Assembly: GCA_913054205.1 (NCBI GenBank)
Contig: CAJXJM010000085.1
Coordinates: forward strand, 1 to 8,568
DNA length: 8,568 nt
Direction of reading: 5' to 3'
DNA from: an uncultured Rhodospirillaceae bacterium
Lineage (GTDB): Bacteria > Pseudomonadota > Alphaproteobacteria > Rhodospirillales > UBA2165
Position 1 is the first letter of the stretch, and every line of letters starts with the position of its first letter. The translations under genes were made by a program, and so were the position numbers. The notes under the pieces are model-generated. The model saw only the letters and a list, made by a program, of their open reading frames with translations, ran no database searches and was not told the DNA's origin. Positions 1-7,422 of this stretch are shown here, one piece after another.

Positions 1-1974
1 TGCTGTGCGATCTCTTGGACCGGCACCGGCCGTTTTAAAGCCACGTAAACTTCGACCTCCAAGAAAGAACCTGTCTGCAATACCAACGTCCTGATCGAGG
101 CCCAGAATATGACCAACTTTTCCAGTTAATCCAACAACCCATTTGTCTGTAATTTCATAATATTGGCCAGCGGAAAACTGATTTTTCAAAAATCTTACAT
201 TACCGCCAAATCCAGCCAAATCATTTGTCATTTTCAAAATATAACCTTTGCTCGGCGAGATACGACTATCACGCCGATCAAAGGCCAGCGTATGGCCAAC
301 GATAGACAGGTAACGATTACCTTCTTGGGCTTTGATTAGATTGGATGCATCACTCGCAACATCCTCAATGGAAGATGCTTCAAGCGTGTAGCGCCAATTC
401 TGACGCAAAAATGGAGCAATGGGGAAACCAACTCTCAAACCAAAACCGGTTTTCTTAAGATCATAAGACCGTGTAGATTGCAGGTCTTCGTTGACGCGAT
501 ACGCATCAAAACCAGCAGCAATCTCGCGATCAAGGAAATAGGGTTCCGTAAAAGAGAGACTGGCCGTCGTTTTTTCCGCAGCCAAAGTTCCATTGAAACT
601 TAAAATTTGTCCTTTCCCCAAAAGATTGGATTCTCTAATTCCAAGGTCCAAAAGCGGGCCATTATCCGTCGAAAAGCCGGCACCAAAGCTCAAAGAACCA
701 GTTGACTTCTCTTCCACATCGACTTTGATAATGGTTTTATCAGGAGAACTTCCTGGCACCCGCTGGACATCAACCTTATTGAAAAAGTCCAAAGATCTAA
801 TCCGCTGACGGGATCGCCTGATTTTTGCCGCGTTAAAGGCATCCCCTTCTACAAGCTGAAATTCCCGGCGAATGACTTTTTCAATTGTCCGCACATTACC
901 AGTGATATCAATTCGCTCAACAAATACCCTCGGCCCCTCACGGATATTAAAGGTCAAATTAACAACTTTGTCTTTGCGATTACGATTTATACGAGGCCGC
1001 ACTTCTACGAAAGCAAATCCTAAATCACCAACCGCATCCGTGATTTTGTCGACAGCTTCATCAACTTTCCTGTTGTTATACTGATCACCATTTTTGATTT
1101 CAATAAGCGCCCGAATTTGACTTGCATTGAGCCCTTTGAGGCCAGCTGCCACTTCGATATTGCCAAACTTATATCGCAGTCCTTCGTTTACAATGAAAGT
1201 AATAAAAAAGGTTTTGCCATCCGGCGTTAGTTCTGCGACCGCGGATTCTACTCTGAAATCCGCAAATCCTTCGGAGAGATAATGTCGACGCAATAGCTCT
1301 CTATCTAAGGTCAATCGATCGGGATCATAGGTATCATCAGAAGAAAGGAAACGGTACCAAATTGATTCTTTGGTTCGTATGACGCTCCTTAGAGCGGAAT
1401 CACTTTCAAATTTATTGCCGACAAAACTAATGCGCTCAACGCCGGTCAAAGGCCCTTCATCAATCTCAAACACGAGATCCGCACGGTTTTGTGGGAGTTG
1501 GATAAATTTAGGGACGACAGTCGCTGCAAAACGTCCATTCACACGATAGACATCTAAAATGCGCTTTACGTCAGCCTGAACTTTCGTCCGTGTGAACACG
1601 ACACGAGGACGCAAAATGACTTCTTTTTGCAGTTCTGGATCTTCAATCCGCTTGTTGCCCTCGAAGGCTATCCTGTTGATCACAGGGTTTTCGACGACCT
1701 TAACAAGCAGCGCCTTTCCCTCGCGGCTAATCGCCACATCGGCAAACAATCCCGTTGCAAACAAGCTCTTCAACGATTGATCGATCCGACGTCTGTCAAA
1801 TTTGTCGCCCTCCTGTAGCAGGAGGTATGATCTAACAGTGCTCTGCTCGATCCGGTGCGTACCTTGAACGACGATTTCTTCGACGACATTGGATCTTTGC
1901 GCAATGGCCTCGAAAGGTAAAACGCCAGCCACAATGATGGCTGCGCTCAACGCAAAAATTCTAATCCAGTACAA
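1..1974 (-). CDS. bamA: Outer membrane protein assembly factor BamA, 5' part (3' end outside window)
   Basis: Central subunit of the BAM complex, which folds and inserts beta-barrel proteins into the outer membrane. I translated the minus strand codon by codon: 658 codons are open with no stop, and the gene runs off the left edge. Residues 1-25 look like a signal peptide (Arg5, a hydrophobic stretch, then Ala-Ile-Ala before Gln26). Five POTRA domains follow at roughly 30-95, 96-174, 175-265, 266-347 and 349-422, each with the typical strand-Gly-Asn/Thr pattern (for example FEGNKRI, FVGNKF, ITGNVRT). The beta barrel begins near 425, and the conserved loop-6 motif appears as LRGF at 643-646. 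The last barrel strands are missing. No ATG occurs in frame near the N-terminus, and an in-frame TAG lies upstream. TTG at 1974-1972 is the best start: it is preceded by AGGGAG at 7 bases and gives a complete signal peptide. Gene identity is very secure; the start is likely but not proven. Confidence 0.96.
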   Translation of the reverse strand, partial: MYWIRIFALSAAIIVAGVLPFEAIAQRSNVVEEIVVQGTHRIEQSTVRSYLLLQEGDKFDRRRIDQSLKSLFATGLFADVAISREGKALLVKVVENPVINRIAFEGNKRIEDPELQKEVILRPRVVFTRTKVQADVKRILDVYRVNGRFAATVVPKFIQLPQNRADLVFEIDEGPLTGVERISFVGNKFESDSALRSVIRTKESIWYRFLSSDDTYDPDRLTLDRELLRRHYLSEGFADFRVESAVAELTPDGKTFFITFIVNEGLRYKFGNIEVAAGLKGLNASQIRALIEIKNGDQYNNRKVDEAVDKITDAVGDLGFAFVEVRPRINRNRKDKVVNLTFNIREGPRVFVERIDITGNVRTIEKVIRREFQLVEGDAFNAAKIRRSRQRIRSLDFFNKVDVQRVPGSSPDKTIIKVDVEEKSTGSLSFGAGFSTDNGPLLDLGIRESNLLGKGQILSFNGTLAAEKTTASLSFTEPYFLDREIAAGFDAYRVNEDLQSTRSYDLKKTGFGLRVGFPIAPFLRQNWRYTLEASSIEDVASDASNLIKAQEGNRYLSIVGHTLAFDRRDSRISPSKGYILKMTNDLAGFGGNVRFLKNQFSAGQYYEITDKWVVGLTGKVGHILGLDQDVGIADRFFLGGRSLRGFKTAGAGPRDRTA

Positions 1975-1981
1975 GTAGCAG

Positions 1982-1987
1982 CTCCCT
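1982..1987 (-). promoter_or_regulatory. Ribosome binding site deciding a TTG start of bamA
   Basis: The minus strand reads AGGGAG here, 7 bases before TTG at 1974-1972. No ATG exists in this frame near the N-terminus, so this site is the main evidence for the non-ATG start. The downstream in-frame TTG and GTG codons would cut into the signal peptide. Confidence 0.7.
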
Positions 1988-2034
1988 AATTGAATATCAT
2001 TCGAGTTCTATACGATTCTCGCAAAATTCTCAAA

Positions 2035-2052
2035 TGAATCCTTTGTGATTCA
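2035..2052 (-). repeat. Short inverted repeat in the rseP-bamA spacer
   Basis: TGAATC and GATTCA form a perfect 6-bp inverted repeat around a 6-base loop, overlapping nothing but the 83-base spacer just after the rseP stop. It is weak and A+T-rich, with no U-run behind it, so I do not call it a terminator. It could be a minor mRNA processing or stability element, or chance. Confidence 0.3.
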
Positions 2053-2057
2053 ATGGC

Positions 2058-3245
2058 TTATGTCAGAAGTTCCGTAATAAACTCGAAAAACTTCAAATGC
2101 ACAAGATCATTCCACGTTACAAACAAAAATAAGGCAAGAACGAACATCAGTCCTACCCGAAAGCCGTATTCTTGAGCTTTCGGCCCCAAAGGACGTCCGC
2201 GTATTGCCTCGATTACGTAGAACGCTAAATGACCACCATCTAACAGCGGTATAGGGAACAGGTTAATTAATCCTAAATTTACTGAAAGAATAGCCAAAAA
2301 CGACACAAAACTAGCGATTCCAAGCTCGGCGACTTGCCCGGAAATCTGGGCAATTCTGAGAATACCACCGAGTTCATCTGCAGATTGCTTACCAACAAAT
2401 ATGTCGCGAATATATTCAAGTATTCGCACCGTAAATACATAGGTTCGCTCGACGCCGAGCCATATTGCAGTCGCGGGGTTCTGGCGTGTGTATTTTACTT
2501 CTCCGGGATCAGCAGAAACACCTAGCAAGCCATGTTGAACGGTTTGCCCCTCTGCATTTTTGCCGGAACGCGAACCCGTGGTGAGAGATAATGTTAGATT
2601 TTTGGTTTTTCGAACAATGCCAATTGAAATCAGTCTATTTGGATTTGACCGGATAATCTTTTGCAAATCAGAGAAATAGGTCACATTTTTACTGTTAATG
2701 CTGATGATTTGATCGCCTGATTTTAGGCCGCCATTGTCAGCTGCACTGCCAGGCGAAACGTTACCTACTACAGCTAACGGTGGATTGTCTGAGACCGGTT
2801 CTGGAACTCCCAAAAACATAAACAGAGCCGCAAACGCTACGACGGCAAACAGAAAATTGATGAACGGGCCGGCAAAAACGATAGCGGCACGCTGCGGCAA
2901 GGACTTATGGTGAAAGGAAACCGCCTCCTCTTCAGGCGTCATAGGACGTTCTTTTTCATCCTCGCCTTCGCTCTCTAAGATTGTTTCACTTTCGCCAAAC
3001 ATTTTGACGTAACCGCCGAGCGGAATGGCGCTTATTTTCCAGCGTGTGCCATGGCTATCGTTCCAGCCTTTAATTTCAGGACCGAAACCGATCGAAAACA
3101 CTTCAACTTTTACATTGCACCACCGCGCAACTGAATAATGACCAAGTTCATGCACAAAAACCAATATGGTCAATGCAACGAGAAATGGGATACCAATTTC
3201 CCATAAGAAACTTAATTTCGCCAAAAACAGGCTTAATATTTCCAT
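2058..3245 (-). CDS. rseP: RseP-type site-2 intramembrane zinc metalloprotease
   Basis: Inner-membrane S2P-family protease (M50). In characterised bacteria it cuts transmembrane segments of anti-sigma factors or other membrane proteins after a first cleavage. The zinc site is visible: HELGH at residues 32-36 in the first membrane segment (about 18-38), and the third ligand in NLFPIPLLDGGH at 328-339 (Asp336). Further hydrophobic segments lie near 122-146, 310-333 and 362-378. One PDZ domain is clear at about 155-222 (with GLKSGDQI at 173-180). E. coli RseP has two PDZ domains and about 450 residues, so this 395-residue single-PDZ form resembles the alphaproteobacterial MmpA type. An acidic stretch (about 85-107) precedes the second membrane segment. 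The ATG has a weak GGA 7 bases upstream. It lies 70 bases after dxr and 83 bases before bamA. The natural substrate cannot be told from this window. Some annotations call it YaeL or EcfE. Confidence 0.95.
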   Translation of the reverse strand: MEILSLFLAKLSFLWEIGIPFLVALTILVFVHELGHYSVARWCNVKVEVFSIGFGPEIKGWNDSHGTRWKISAIPLGGYVKMFGESETILESEGEDEKERPMTPEEEAVSFHHKSLPQRAAIVFAGPFINFLFAVVAFAALFMFLGVPEPVSDNPPLAVVGNVSPGSAADNGGLKSGDQIISINSKNVTYFSDLQKIIRSNPNRLISIGIVRKTKNLTLSLTTGSRSGKNAEGQTVQHGLLGVSADPGEVKYTRQNPATAIWLGVERTYVFTVRILEYIRDIFVGKQSADELGGILRIAQISGQVAELGIASFVSFLAILSVNLGLINLFPIPLLDGGHLAFYVIEAIRGRPLGPKAQEYGFRVGLMFVLALFLFVTWNDLVHLKFFEFITELLT

Positions 3246-3315
3246 CTTTTATTCCGATAAATCCTTTTAAAACCACCAAACGTCGAATTCGGCCACACAG
3301 TAATAATATGCAAAA

Positions 3316-4515
3316 TTATTTCAGGGAATTCACCACTTCTTCGGCAAGTTCACGGGCACTCTCATCAAAATGAGAAATGTCGTCGAGCGTTTTGGGTTCA
3401 CTTGTTGGTGTTCTGTTTAATACTTCCTCTGTAACGCGTGTGATATCGAGGAAGCCAATTCTTTCCTCAAGAAAACACTGTACTGCCACTTCATTAGCGG
3501 CATTTAATATTGTAGGCAGCGAGCCACCTGTTTTCAAGGCATCTCGCGCTAATGTTAACGCTGGAAACCGCTCAAAATCGGGCTCCTCGAAGGTAAGTTC
3601 GCCAATATCGGCAAGATTCAGTCTCTCAACAGGCGTCGCCATGCGATTGGGCCAAGCAAGTGCGTAAGATATTGGAGTCCGCATGTCTGGCGTTCCCATT
3701 TGAGCCAGAACAGAGCCATCTTTATAGGTGACCATACTATGAATGACAGATTGAGGATGCACGAGGATATCAATCTGATTTTCTTCTACGGGAAAGAGAT
3801 AATAAGCTTCTATCAGCTCAAGCCCCTTATTCATCATTGTTGCTGAATCAACTGAAATTTTGGCTCCCATATCCCAATTGGGATGGGCCACCGCCTGAGT
3901 TGGAGTCATATTTGACATCTCTTCAATTGAAGTTGTCCTGAACGGACCCCCAGATGCGGTCAATGTTAAAAGATCTACACTTTCGATTTGGTCAAAATCA
4001 AAAACTTGAAAAATCGCGTTGTGTTCCGAATCCACGGGCAACAAGGTTGCGCCGCTACGGTGGATCTCATCAAGAAATAATTCTCCGGCGCAGACAAGGC
4101 ATTCTTTGTTCGCGAGCGCGACAGTGGCCCCTCGTTTTGCCGCGACCAGGGTGGGTGCCAAACCCGCGACGCCGACGATCCCTGCCATAACAGTGTCTGA
4201 CGGCATTTCAGCCGCTTCGTTAAGTGCCGCAGTACCCGCAGCAACTTCGATATCGGTATCTTTCAATCCTTCTTTGAGATCGTTGTAGAAATTTTCGTCA
4301 CCTATCACCGCGAGTTTTGGCTCGAACTGGAGGGCCTGTTTAATCAATAAATTTACATTTTTATGGCCGGTAAGAGCGATGACCTCAAAATAATCCGGCT
4401 GATGTTCCACGAGATCGAGCGTGCTGCACCCAACCGAACCGGTGGACCCCAAAATGGAAATACGCCGCTTTTCGACACTTTCTTCTAATATCTCGGGTGA
4501 AACCTTCATTTCCAT
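3316..4515 (-). CDS. dxr: 1-deoxy-D-xylulose 5-phosphate reductoisomerase
   Basis: Cytosolic enzyme converting DXP to 2-C-methyl-D-erythritol 4-phosphate with NADPH, the first committed step of the MEP isoprenoid pathway; the family is the target of fosmidomycin. The NADPH-binding motif GSTGSVG is at residues 23-29 and ALANKE at 133-138. Metal ligands are Asp162 and Glu164 in PVDSEHNAIFQ, and Glu233 in MNKGLE. Substrate-loop motifs TASGGPF (186-192) and HPNW (211-214) are present. At 399 residues it matches the usual length. Its first 10 bases overlap the end of cdsA; a second ATG at codon 3 would overlap the cdsA stop as ATGA. No clear ribosome binding site precedes either ATG, which points to translational coupling with cdsA. 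Residues 1-16 precede the conserved core and could be shortened by two. The pathway product feeds UppS, encoded two genes upstream. Confidence 0.97.
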   Translation of the reverse strand: MEMKVSPEILEESVEKRRISILGSTGSVGCSTLDLVEHQPDYFEVIALTGHKNVNLLIKQALQFEPKLAVIGDENFYNDLKEGLKDTDIEVAAGTAALNEAAEMPSDTVMAGIVGVAGLAPTLVAAKRGATVALANKECLVCAGELFLDEIHRSGATLLPVDSEHNAIFQVFDFDQIESVDLLTLTASGGPFRTTSIEEMSNMTPTQAVAHPNWDMGAKISVDSATMMNKGLELIEAYYLFPVEENQIDILVHPQSVIHSMVTYKDGSVLAQMGTPDMRTPISYALAWPNRMATPVERLNLADIGELTFEEPDFERFPALTLARDALKTGGSLPTILNAANEVAVQCFLEERIGFLDITRVTEEVLNRTPTSEPKTLDDISHFDESARELAEEVVNSLK

Positions 4516-5171
4516 GGTATTTGGCCAATTTGAAAGAAAACTGCAATTAATCCGGCGACAGGTGCCGCCAGCAGAATAGCATCTATTCTATCTAAAACAC
4601 CACCATGGCCCGGTATTAGACTTCCAGAATCTTTAACGCCAAACACTCTTTTTACCCAGGATTCCAGTAAATCCCCGAGTTGCCCAACAATTGACAACAC
4701 AAGGCTCGCGGCCAGCAACTCAAGCGTTCCATAAGATGGATTAGCATAATCATTTAGGATCAAACTTGCGGCAATAGCCAAAATGATGCCGCCAAAAAAT
4801 CCCGCCCAGGTTTTGTTAGGACTGATTTTGGGAGCCAATTTTGCACCACCAAGTGATCTACCGGTGAAATAAGCGCCAATGTCTGTTGCCCAAATAACGA
4901 CAAAAAACCAAATGATAAATTGAAATCCTTGTGGATCGATCCGCCTGAGCCAAATCACGACAACACATGGCACAGCGATATAAACCACGCCAGCTAACAG
5001 CCAAACCAGATTGATCCCTCGCAACCCTTCGAGAGACGCCAACCGATACCATTCAAACATTGCCGCTAAACCAACAACGAAAATCATTAAATCAAAATAT
5101 GGCGAACCGAACCAAATGGCGGCTATGGCAATGGGGGCCATAACAAGTGCAGAAATTATGCGTGTCATCAT
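4506..5171 (-). CDS. cdsA: Phosphatidate cytidylyltransferase (CDP-diglyceride synthase)
   Basis: Integral inner-membrane enzyme making CDP-diacylglycerol from phosphatidic acid and CTP, the branch point for phospholipid synthesis. The family signature is complete at residues 171-197: SWVKR, then KD at 180-181, HGG at 189-191 and DRID at 194-197. It is preceded by the conserved QLGDLLES (164-171) and SPNKTWAG (117-124). Hydrophobic segments cover much of the chain, for example about 5-20, 26-40, 55-75, 84-101, 123-139, 150-165 and 198-214. At 221 residues it is clearly shorter than E. coli CdsA (about 285), although the start matches the usual N-terminal pattern of a positive residue followed by a membrane helix. 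Two ATG codons in tandem (5171 and 5168) can start it, with no strong ribosome binding site. It begins 28 bases after uppS and overlaps dxr by 10 bases. Confidence 0.95.
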   Translation of the reverse strand: MMTRIISALVMAPIAIAAIWFGSPYFDLMIFVVGLAAMFEWYRLASLEGLRGINLVWLLAGVVYIAVPCVVVIWLRRIDPQGFQFIIWFFVVIWATDIGAYFTGRSLGGAKLAPKISPNKTWAGFFGGIILAIAASLILNDYANPSYGTLELLAASLVLSIVGQLGDLLESWVKRVFGVKDSGSLIPGHGGVLDRIDAILLAAPVAGLIAVFFQIGQIPWK

Positions 5172-5199
5172 TGGATTGGGCTAATCCGGTTGCTAAACG

Positions 5200-5934
5200 C
5201 TAGGAGGATGCGCCGAAGCGCCTATCTCTACGGCTGAATTCTGAAATCGCATTGGCGAATTCTTGTTCATTAAAATCAGGCCATAGGATATCGAGAAATA
5301 AAAACTCTGCATAGGCAAGCTGCCAAAGCAAAAAATTACTTATGCGCTGCTCCCCACTGGTTCGGATTAGTAAATCGGGATCGGGAATATCAGCAGTTTC
5401 CAGGTACTGTCCCAGCAATTCTTCATCAACTTGATCGGTAGAAATTTCTCCATTGATTGCTTTTTGAGCAATTTGCTTAACCGCATTAGCGATCTCCGAG
5501 CGCCCACCATAACTTAGCGCAATAATCAGATCGAGACGAGTATTGCCGGCCGTTCGACTTTCACAATCTTCAATGAGTTCAACGATATCGTTGCTTAAAT
5601 CAGCACGTTCCCCAATCACCCGCAAGCGGACGCCATTTTGATGCAATTCGGCAATCTCACTTCGAAGATACCGCCGAAGCAATCCCATCAAATCGCTGAC
5701 TTCTTCGGCCGGCCTTTTCCAATTCTCAGAAGAAAAACTATAGAGTGTCAAATAACGAACGCCATATTTAATGGCGCTTTCAATGCTCGCCCGAACGGCT
5801 TCCGCGCCGCGGCGATGTCCGGCAATTCGTGGCAGGCCACGCGCCTTCGCCCAGCGACCATTACCATCCATGATAATGGCGATGTGCGCCGGAATAACGA
5901 GATCGGCAATTTCTGATGAAGGTTTAGCTTCCAT
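5200..5934 (-). CDS. uppS: Di-trans,poly-cis-undecaprenyl diphosphate synthase (isoprenyl transferase)
   Basis: Cis-prenyltransferase that adds isopentenyl units to farnesyl diphosphate to make undecaprenyl diphosphate, the carrier lipid for peptidoglycan and O-antigen sugars. It is a soluble enzyme working at the inner membrane face. The catalytic aspartate is Asp23 in IIMDGNGRWAK, followed by His40 in AGHRRGAEA. Conserved SSENW is at 68-72, and the C-terminal IPP-binding block DLLIRTSGEQRISNFLLWQ includes Arg191, Arg197 and Ser199. Length 244 is normal for the family. The ATG sits 17 bases after the frr stop with no good Shine-Dalgarno match, so ribosomes may arrive by reinitiation from frr. 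The gene stands directly before cdsA, as in other Proteobacteria, but dxr follows cdsA rather than preceding uppS as in E. coli. Confidence 0.97.
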   Translation of the reverse strand: MEAKPSSEIADLVIPAHIAIIMDGNGRWAKARGLPRIAGHRRGAEAVRASIESAIKYGVRYLTLYSFSSENWKRPAEEVSDLMGLLRRYLRSEIAELHQNGVRLRVIGERADLSNDIVELIEDCESRTAGNTRLDLIIALSYGGRSEIANAVKQIAQKAINGEISTDQVDEELLGQYLETADIPDPDLLIRTSGEQRISNFLLWQLAYAEFLFLDILWPDFNEQEFANAISEFSRRDRRFGASS

Positions 5935-5951
5935 TCTAATTATGCGGTCAA

Positions 5952-6512
5952 TTAAACCTGCATTATCTCCTGTTCTTTATTGTGCAATGAATCGTCTATT
6001 TTTTTAATGTAAGAGTCCGTCAGTTCTTGGGTTTCGCCATCATAATCATGATGTTCATCACTCGATAAATCACCATTTTTCTCGGCTTTTTTGAGCTCGT
6101 CCATGGCATGTCTGCGCACATTGCGAACGGCCACGCGAGTTTCTTCTGCGTACTTGCCAGCAATTTTAGTGATTTCGACGCGCCGCTCCTCATTGAGGGC
6201 TGGAATCGGAATACGGACCAATTGGCCATCGGAGGCCGGATTTAGGCCTAAATCAGAATCTCGAATTGCTTTCTCGACACTCGCCACCAATCCTTTATCC
6301 CATACCTGCACCGTCAGCATTCGAGGTTCAGGAACACCGACCGTACCAACTTGGTTCATTGGCATTTGCTGTCCATAGGCATCTACGGTAATAGGTTCTA
6401 ACAAACTCGCAGAGGCACGGCCGGTTCGCAATCCAGAGAATTCACGGTGCAGCACATCTAATGCGCCTTCCATTCGGCGCTCTATATCTTTCTTATCTGC
6501 CTGAAAATCCAT
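5952..6512 (-). CDS. frr: Ribosome recycling factor
   Basis: Cytosolic factor that, with EF-G, splits the post-termination ribosome. The 186-residue length is nearly identical to E. coli RRF (185). Visible family features are [10 protein letters not shown] (25-34), the domain II block from about 37 to 104 with VPEPRML (60-66) and a conserved central region ending in [12 protein letters not shown] (100-111), and the helical arm with VRNVRR (129-134), where Arg133 corresponds to the essential arginine of E. coli RRF. The start ATG follows the pyrH stop without any spacer (TAAATG), and its strong ribosome binding site lies inside the last codons of pyrH, so the two genes are almost certainly cotranslated. 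Confidence 0.98.
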   Translation of the reverse strand: MDFQADKKDIERRMEGALDVLHREFSGLRTGRASASLLEPITVDAYGQQMPMNQVGTVGVPEPRMLTVQVWDKGLVASVEKAIRDSDLGLNPASDGQLVRIPIPALNEERRVEITKIAGKYAEETRVAVRNVRRHAMDELKKAEKNGDLSSDEHHDYDGETQELTDSYIKKIDDSLHNKEQEIMQV

Positions 6513-7241
6513 TTAATCCTCCCCTTCGCGAATAATAGTAGATTTTCCTTTACCCGTCATCACATCAGCAAAAGCGCCTGCCGAATGAATTGAAAACACA
6601 ATAATCGGAATATCATTCTCCCGGCATAATGAAATCGCTGCCGCATCCATGACAGCTAAATCGCGTGTTAACACCTCTTTGTAAGATAACCTATCGTACC
6701 GCTCCGCGTCTGCAACCTTTTTAGGATCGGCACTATAAACGCCATCAACTTGAGTGCCTTTCAACAATGCGTCGCAATTCATTTCGGCGGCGCGCAAGGC
6801 CGCTGCCGTATCTGTTGTAAAATAGGGATTGCCAGTACCGGCGGCAAAAATTACGACGCGCCCTTTTTCCATATGCCGCATGGCGCGGCGGCGGATGTAA
6901 GGCTCGCATACAGTGGTCATTGGAATTGCCGACAATACCCGCGTCGCGACATCCATTTTTTCCAATACTGATTGAACGCCAAGCGCATTCATCACGGTTG
7001 CCAACATACCCATATGGTCCGCACTGGATCGCTCTAATCCGGAGGCAACGCCTTTCAGCCCGCGAAAAATATTACCGCCGCCTATCACGAGACATACTTG
7101 CACCCCCATCGCGCAAACAGTTTTTACCTCATTGGCAATGCGTTCCATGGCCTCTGGTTCAAACCCAAATTCCCTGTCTCCCATCAGACCCTCACCTGAG
7201 AGTTTTAACAAAACGCGATTATATTTGGGGGCGTCGGCCAT
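6513..7241 (-). CDS. pyrH: Uridylate (UMP) kinase
   Basis: Phosphorylates UMP to UDP with ATP in pyrimidine nucleotide synthesis. It belongs to the amino acid kinase family and is usually a cytosolic hexamer that is activated by GTP and inhibited by UTP. Visible motifs are the phosphate-binding KLSGE (13-17), GGGNIFRG (54-61), [13 protein letters not shown] (74-86), [12 protein letters not shown] (136-147) and [14 protein letters not shown] (161-174). The 242-residue length matches the family (E. coli 241). No other start codon fits upstream, although AAGGA lies 13 bases before the ATG, longer than usual. This is the first gene after the 181-base spacer that follows tsf, and it abuts frr directly. 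Confidence 0.97.
   Translation of the reverse strand: MADAPKYNRVLLKLSGEGLMGDREFGFEPEAMERIANEVKTVCAMGVQVCLVIGGGNIFRGLKGVASGLERSSADHMGMLATVMNALGVQSVLEKMDVATRVLSAIPMTTVCEPYIRRRAMRHMEKGRVVIFAAGTGNPYFTTDTAAALRAAEMNCDALLKGTQVDGVYSADPKKVADAERYDRLSYKEVLTRDLAVMDAAAISLCRENDIPIIVFSIHSAGAFADVMTGKGKSTIIREGED
6518..6524 (-). promoter_or_regulatory. Ribosome binding site of frr inside the pyrH 3' end
   Basis: The minus strand reads GGGGAGG, 5 bases before the frr ATG. It overlaps the Gly-Glu-Asp end codons of pyrH, so both genes constrain these bases. It is the strongest Shine-Dalgarno match in the window. Confidence 0.75.
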
Positions 7242-7259
7242 GATTAATTTGTGATCCTT

Positions 7260-7284
7260 CCTGGTTTTTTATTTGACGTCCAGG
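7260..7284 (-). repeat. Inverted repeat next to the pyrH ribosome binding site
   Basis: CCTGG (7284-7280) and CCAGG (7264-7260) form a 5-bp stem with a 15-base A-rich loop. It touches the AGGAAGGA purine run before pyrH, so folding could affect ribosome access. It is short enough to be chance. Confidence 0.3.
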
Positions 7285-7296
7285 CGCACAAAATGC

Positions 7297-7322
7297 CTGC
7301 TGAAAAAGCTTAATTGCAGCAG
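7297..7322 (-). repeat. Inverted repeat in the pyrH leader
   Basis: CTGCTG and CAGCAG form a perfect 6-bp inverted repeat with a 14-base loop, inside the tsf-pyrH spacer. It is not followed by a U-run, so it is not an intrinsic terminator. It may be an mRNA structure or operator-like element; nothing in the sequence decides. Confidence 0.35.
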
Positions 7323-7364
7323 ATCATACACCATCAATTCTTGGCAAACTATGACAGAAATAAG

Positions 7365-7410
7365 AAAAAATGAAGGCGCGGAGAAATTTAAATAACCCCG
7401 CACTCACATT
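7365..7410 (-). terminator. Candidate intrinsic terminator after tsf
   Basis: The minus strand has GTGCGGGG (7403-7396), a 12-base A+T loop, then GCGC-ending CTCCGCGC (7383-7376): an 8-bp stem with two G-U pairs. A lower AATG/CATT stem can extend it past a 3-by-3 internal loop. A run of six T (7370-7365) follows at once. It lies just past the tsf stop and probably ends or attenuates the rpsB-tsf transcript before pyrH. The loop is large and the stem imperfect, so efficiency is uncertain. Confidence 0.55.
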
Positions 7411-7422
7411 AGGTTTCAGGCT

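Noticed and set aside
593..1818. Several short plus-strand open frames (62-71 codons) opposite bamA
   Set aside because: The minus strand is continuously open and reads as POTRA domains plus barrel, so these are shadows.
2035..2052. Terminator between rseP and bamA
   Set aside because: The 6-bp A+T-rich stem has no following T-run, so only an inverted repeat is reported.
6920..7243. Plus-strand open frame of 107 codons opposite pyrH
   Set aside because: Antisense to a well-conserved UMP kinase, with no recognisable domain and an Arg/Pro/His-rich shadow composition.
7323..7347. Possible promoter for pyrH: TTGCCA and TATGAT on the minus strand
   Set aside because: The spacer is 13 bases, too short for a normal sigma-70 promoter, and at 16-18 bases the upstream hexamers match poorly. 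Not called, although a promoter somewhere in this spacer is plausible.
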